Of a stretch of 42,143 nucleotides of DNA, positions 40,635-42,143 are shown one piece after another (the first letter of the stretch is position 1; every line of letters starts with the position of its first letter). The position numbers were made by a program, and so were the translations under genes. Source of the stretch: an uncultured Lachnospiraceae bacterium (GTDB taxonomy: Bacteria > Bacillota > Clostridia > Lachnospirales > Lachnospiraceae); contig CAOKWI010000037.1 of assembly GCA_948473115.1 (NCBI GenBank), positions 1 through 42,143 on the forward strand, read 5' to 3'. A model generated the notes under the pieces. The model saw nothing but the letters and a program-made list of their open reading frames with translations. It searched no databases and was not told the origin of the DNA.

Positions 40635-41428
40635 TGCCTGCAGAAACGCATTATTGATCCTGCCGCATCCTCCGTAAAGCCAAAACAGTCCGCGTATTTG
40701 TCGGATGTGGTGGTGATCACTTCGAGGTTATTCAGATCGGAGAAAACTGATTCCTTGCTCACTCGCGTGATCCCTGTCATAACAGCCCTTTCCAGATAAG
40801 GATTTGTCTTAAATGTGGAATTAAAAAGACTCCTGGTAAAAGAAACCATCTCTTCCCAATACCCGTTTACATAAGCCTCCTGCATGGGCGTGTCGTATTC
40901 ATCCAGAAAAATAAGCACTTTCTTTTGATAATATCGAGACAGATATCCAGACAAGGCTTTCAGAGAAAAAGACGCCTCGCTGTCCTCCATTTCCACTGAT
41001 ATCTGCGCAAAGTTTCCCTTTTCACTTTCATTCAGCAGTCCTGTGTCCAGCAGGAAATCATTCCGGTTATAAAGTTCCTTGATAATACGGCATATTTTTC
41101 TTCTTGCCTGCCGGAACGAAGTCTCCTTCACATCCGCAAAGCTCAGGAAAATAACCGGATACGTTCCCTGAATCTCCCTATATTTTTCATCTTCCCATAT
41201 GCCAAGCCCCTGGAACAAGTCCCCTCTGTCTCCGTAATCCACAGAAAAAAATTTCTCCAGCATACTCAGGTTCAGGGTCTTGCCAAAACGGCGCGGACGT
41301 GTGATCAGGGTCACTTCGTCACGGCTATCCCACCACTCCCGGATGAAAGCTGTTTTATCGATATAGAAATCATTATTCAGCCTGATGCTCTCAAAATCCT
41401 GACGCCCGACCCCTATGATTCTTGGCAT
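40616..41428 (-). pseudogene. Decayed AAA-ATPase/PD-(D/E)XK protein, N-terminal piece
   Basis: From ATG 41428 (GGAGG eight bases upstream) it encodes VGRQDFESIRLNNDFYIDKT, Walker A-like RPRRFGKT, Walker B LIFLDEYDTPMQ and GITRVSKESVFSDLNNLEV. After CFGFTED, near 40665, the frame jumps to sequence that matches GRINNAFLQALLSDDV in another frame and soon stops. By comparison with the paralogue, about 465 bases were deleted at this point. The ATPase motifs remain, but the protein should be truncated. Confidence 0.85.
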
Positions 41429-41584
41429 AATCCGTTCCTCCTGCCCGATATGCTGTACGGTTCCAATGGTTCCTCTAATATTCAGTATATCCGCTTCCAT
41501 TACCACAGTCAGCAACAGTGCCCCACATTAAAATGAATACGCAGTCTTTTTTTACATATAAATTCATCTCTTTCATTTTATGAA

Positions 41585-41617
41585 TCAACTATTTGAATAC
41601 TTTATCAACCTGTTGAA
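41585..41617 (+). promoter_or_regulatory. Candidate XRE operator pair
   Basis: Two related 13-base boxes, TCAACTATTTGAA (41585-41597) and TCAACCTGTTGAA (41605-41617), start exactly 20 bases apart, two helical turns. They sit just upstream of a TATGAT -10 at 41632-41637, so a regulator bound there would cover the -35 region. Confidence 0.55.
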
Positions 41618-41658
41618 CACAATTATTGGTGTATGATACCTAAGAAGGGGAATCACTC

Positions 41659-41943
41659 ATGGTTGACTTTGGAAACATTTTAAAAACACAACGGCTAAAG
41701 AAAGATATGACACAGGCACAGCTTGCCCAAAAACTGGGAGTGACAAAATCCGTCATAAGTGCCTATGAAACAGGATTGCGGCTACCATCATATGATATCC
41801 TGATTCACATTGCAAAGCTATTTAATATCAGTACCGATTTTCTATTAGGCGTGGAAAATAAGCAGGATGTAGATCTCTCAGGCCTATCACAAGAAGAGAT
41901 AGATGCACTCTTGAACCTGATTAGAGCCATGAAAAAAAATTAG
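41659..41943 (+). CDS. XRE-family HTH transcriptional regulator
   Basis: A 94-residue regulator. The cro/C1-type helix-turn-helix (about 6-62) includes LKTQRLKKDMTQAQLAQKLG and TKSVISAYETGLRLPS, followed by the usual FNISTDFLLG. A short C-terminal helix (SQEEIDALLNLIRAMKK) may dimerise. GAAGGGG lies before the ATG. Two boxes spaced 20 bases apart overlap its promoter, which suggests autorepression. It stands alone; no partner toxin or phage gene is visible up to the window end. Confidence 0.9.
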   Translation: MVDFGNILKTQRLKKDMTQAQLAQKLGVTKSVISAYETGLRLPSYDILIHIAKLFNISTDFLLGVENKQDVDLSGLSQEEIDALLNLIRAMKKN

Positions 41944-42073
41944 ACTGCGGTAATTACTTTATCATTTGTGAGCCATTCCCTACTTCAAGGCAGTTATTTT
42001 ACCCCATATCACAATAAAGTCTCATCCTATATGCAGGAATAGTCTGGGATATTGTTTCTAAATCTGAAATTAG

Positions 42074-42097
42074 GTAACAATTCAGCCTCTATTGTAC
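42074..42097. repeat. Short family B hairpin, copy 5
   Basis: GTAACAAT...ATTGTAC around a TCAGCCTCT core. The left flank ATCTGAAATTAG is nearly the same as that of copy 2 (ATCTGAAATGAG at 13263), so the conserved unit extends beyond the hairpin. Confidence 0.55.
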
Positions 42098-42143
42098 CGG
42101 GCGGCTTGGGTTTGTGGAGGAAGGGACGGCGCAGGGGAGACAG

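Overview
The window reads like chromosomal DNA of a gut-type Clostridia bacterium, most likely a Lachnospiraceae. This is inferred from strong Shine-Dalgarno sequences ahead of almost every gene, sigma-A type promoters, three LytTR/histidine-kinase signalling sets, BlaI/M56 and DUF4428/TM2 genes, and several AAA-ATPase/PD-(D/E)XK genes. No rRNA, tRNA, CRISPR array, transposase, integrase or phage structural gene was seen.

Layout. (1) 0.4-1.8 kb: a compact LytTR response regulator plus soluble GHKL kinase, closed by a clear terminator. (2) 2.2-8.4 kb, all minus strand: a cell-envelope block with a three-helix membrane protein, a TM2 protein, a lipoprotein with a duplicated helical domain, a clostripain-family lipoprotein protease and two DUF4428 zinc-ribbon proteins, one with a SHOCT tail. 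(3) 8.7-16.8 kb: two more two-component sets flanking a secreted, repeat-rich surface protein. The second set has a rare fused regulator (REC-LytTR-REC-winged helix) and a 7TM-type kinase split by a 9-base homopolymer. (4) 16.9-19.5 kb: a ferredoxin divergent from a MarR-flavodoxin operon, then rsgA. (5) 20.2-31.8 kb: an AAA/PD-(D/E)XK ATPase, a TetR regulator with an FAD oxidoreductase, a BlaI-M56 pair with visible operators, a frameshifted AAA/PD-(D/E)XK gene and a pRiA4b ORF-3-like gene whose N-terminus lies in another frame. (6) 32.2-36.5 kb: an oligo-1,6-glucosidase, a Uma2 nuclease-fold protein, a nucleotidyltransferase and a VapBC remnant. (7) 36.6-42.1 kb: a MacB-like ABC exporter, a second decayed AAA/PD-(D/E)XK gene and an XRE regulator.

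The most striking non-genic feature is the density of small, non-autonomous palindromic repeats. I could define at least six families by eye, here called A, B, C, D, F and G. Several abut or overlap stop codons, and short hairpins have also inserted in frame into the AAA/PD-(D/E)XK genes. A 64-bp exact tandem duplication upstream of the ABC permease carries a copy of a ribosome-binding-site/start-codon context. Three genes carry single-base indels, all in homopolymers. Either the assembly has homopolymer errors or these genes are decaying or phase-variable. The A9 tract in the kinase is the best candidate for a biological switch.

Genes that probably work together: regulator 15338-16816 with kinase 13282-15223; regulator 9970-10707 with kinase 8705-9973; regulator 1103-1804 with kinase 432-1088; MarR with flavodoxin and perhaps the ferredoxin; BlaI with M56; ABC ATPase with permease. 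All functions are read from motifs and family knowledge; no database search was possible.
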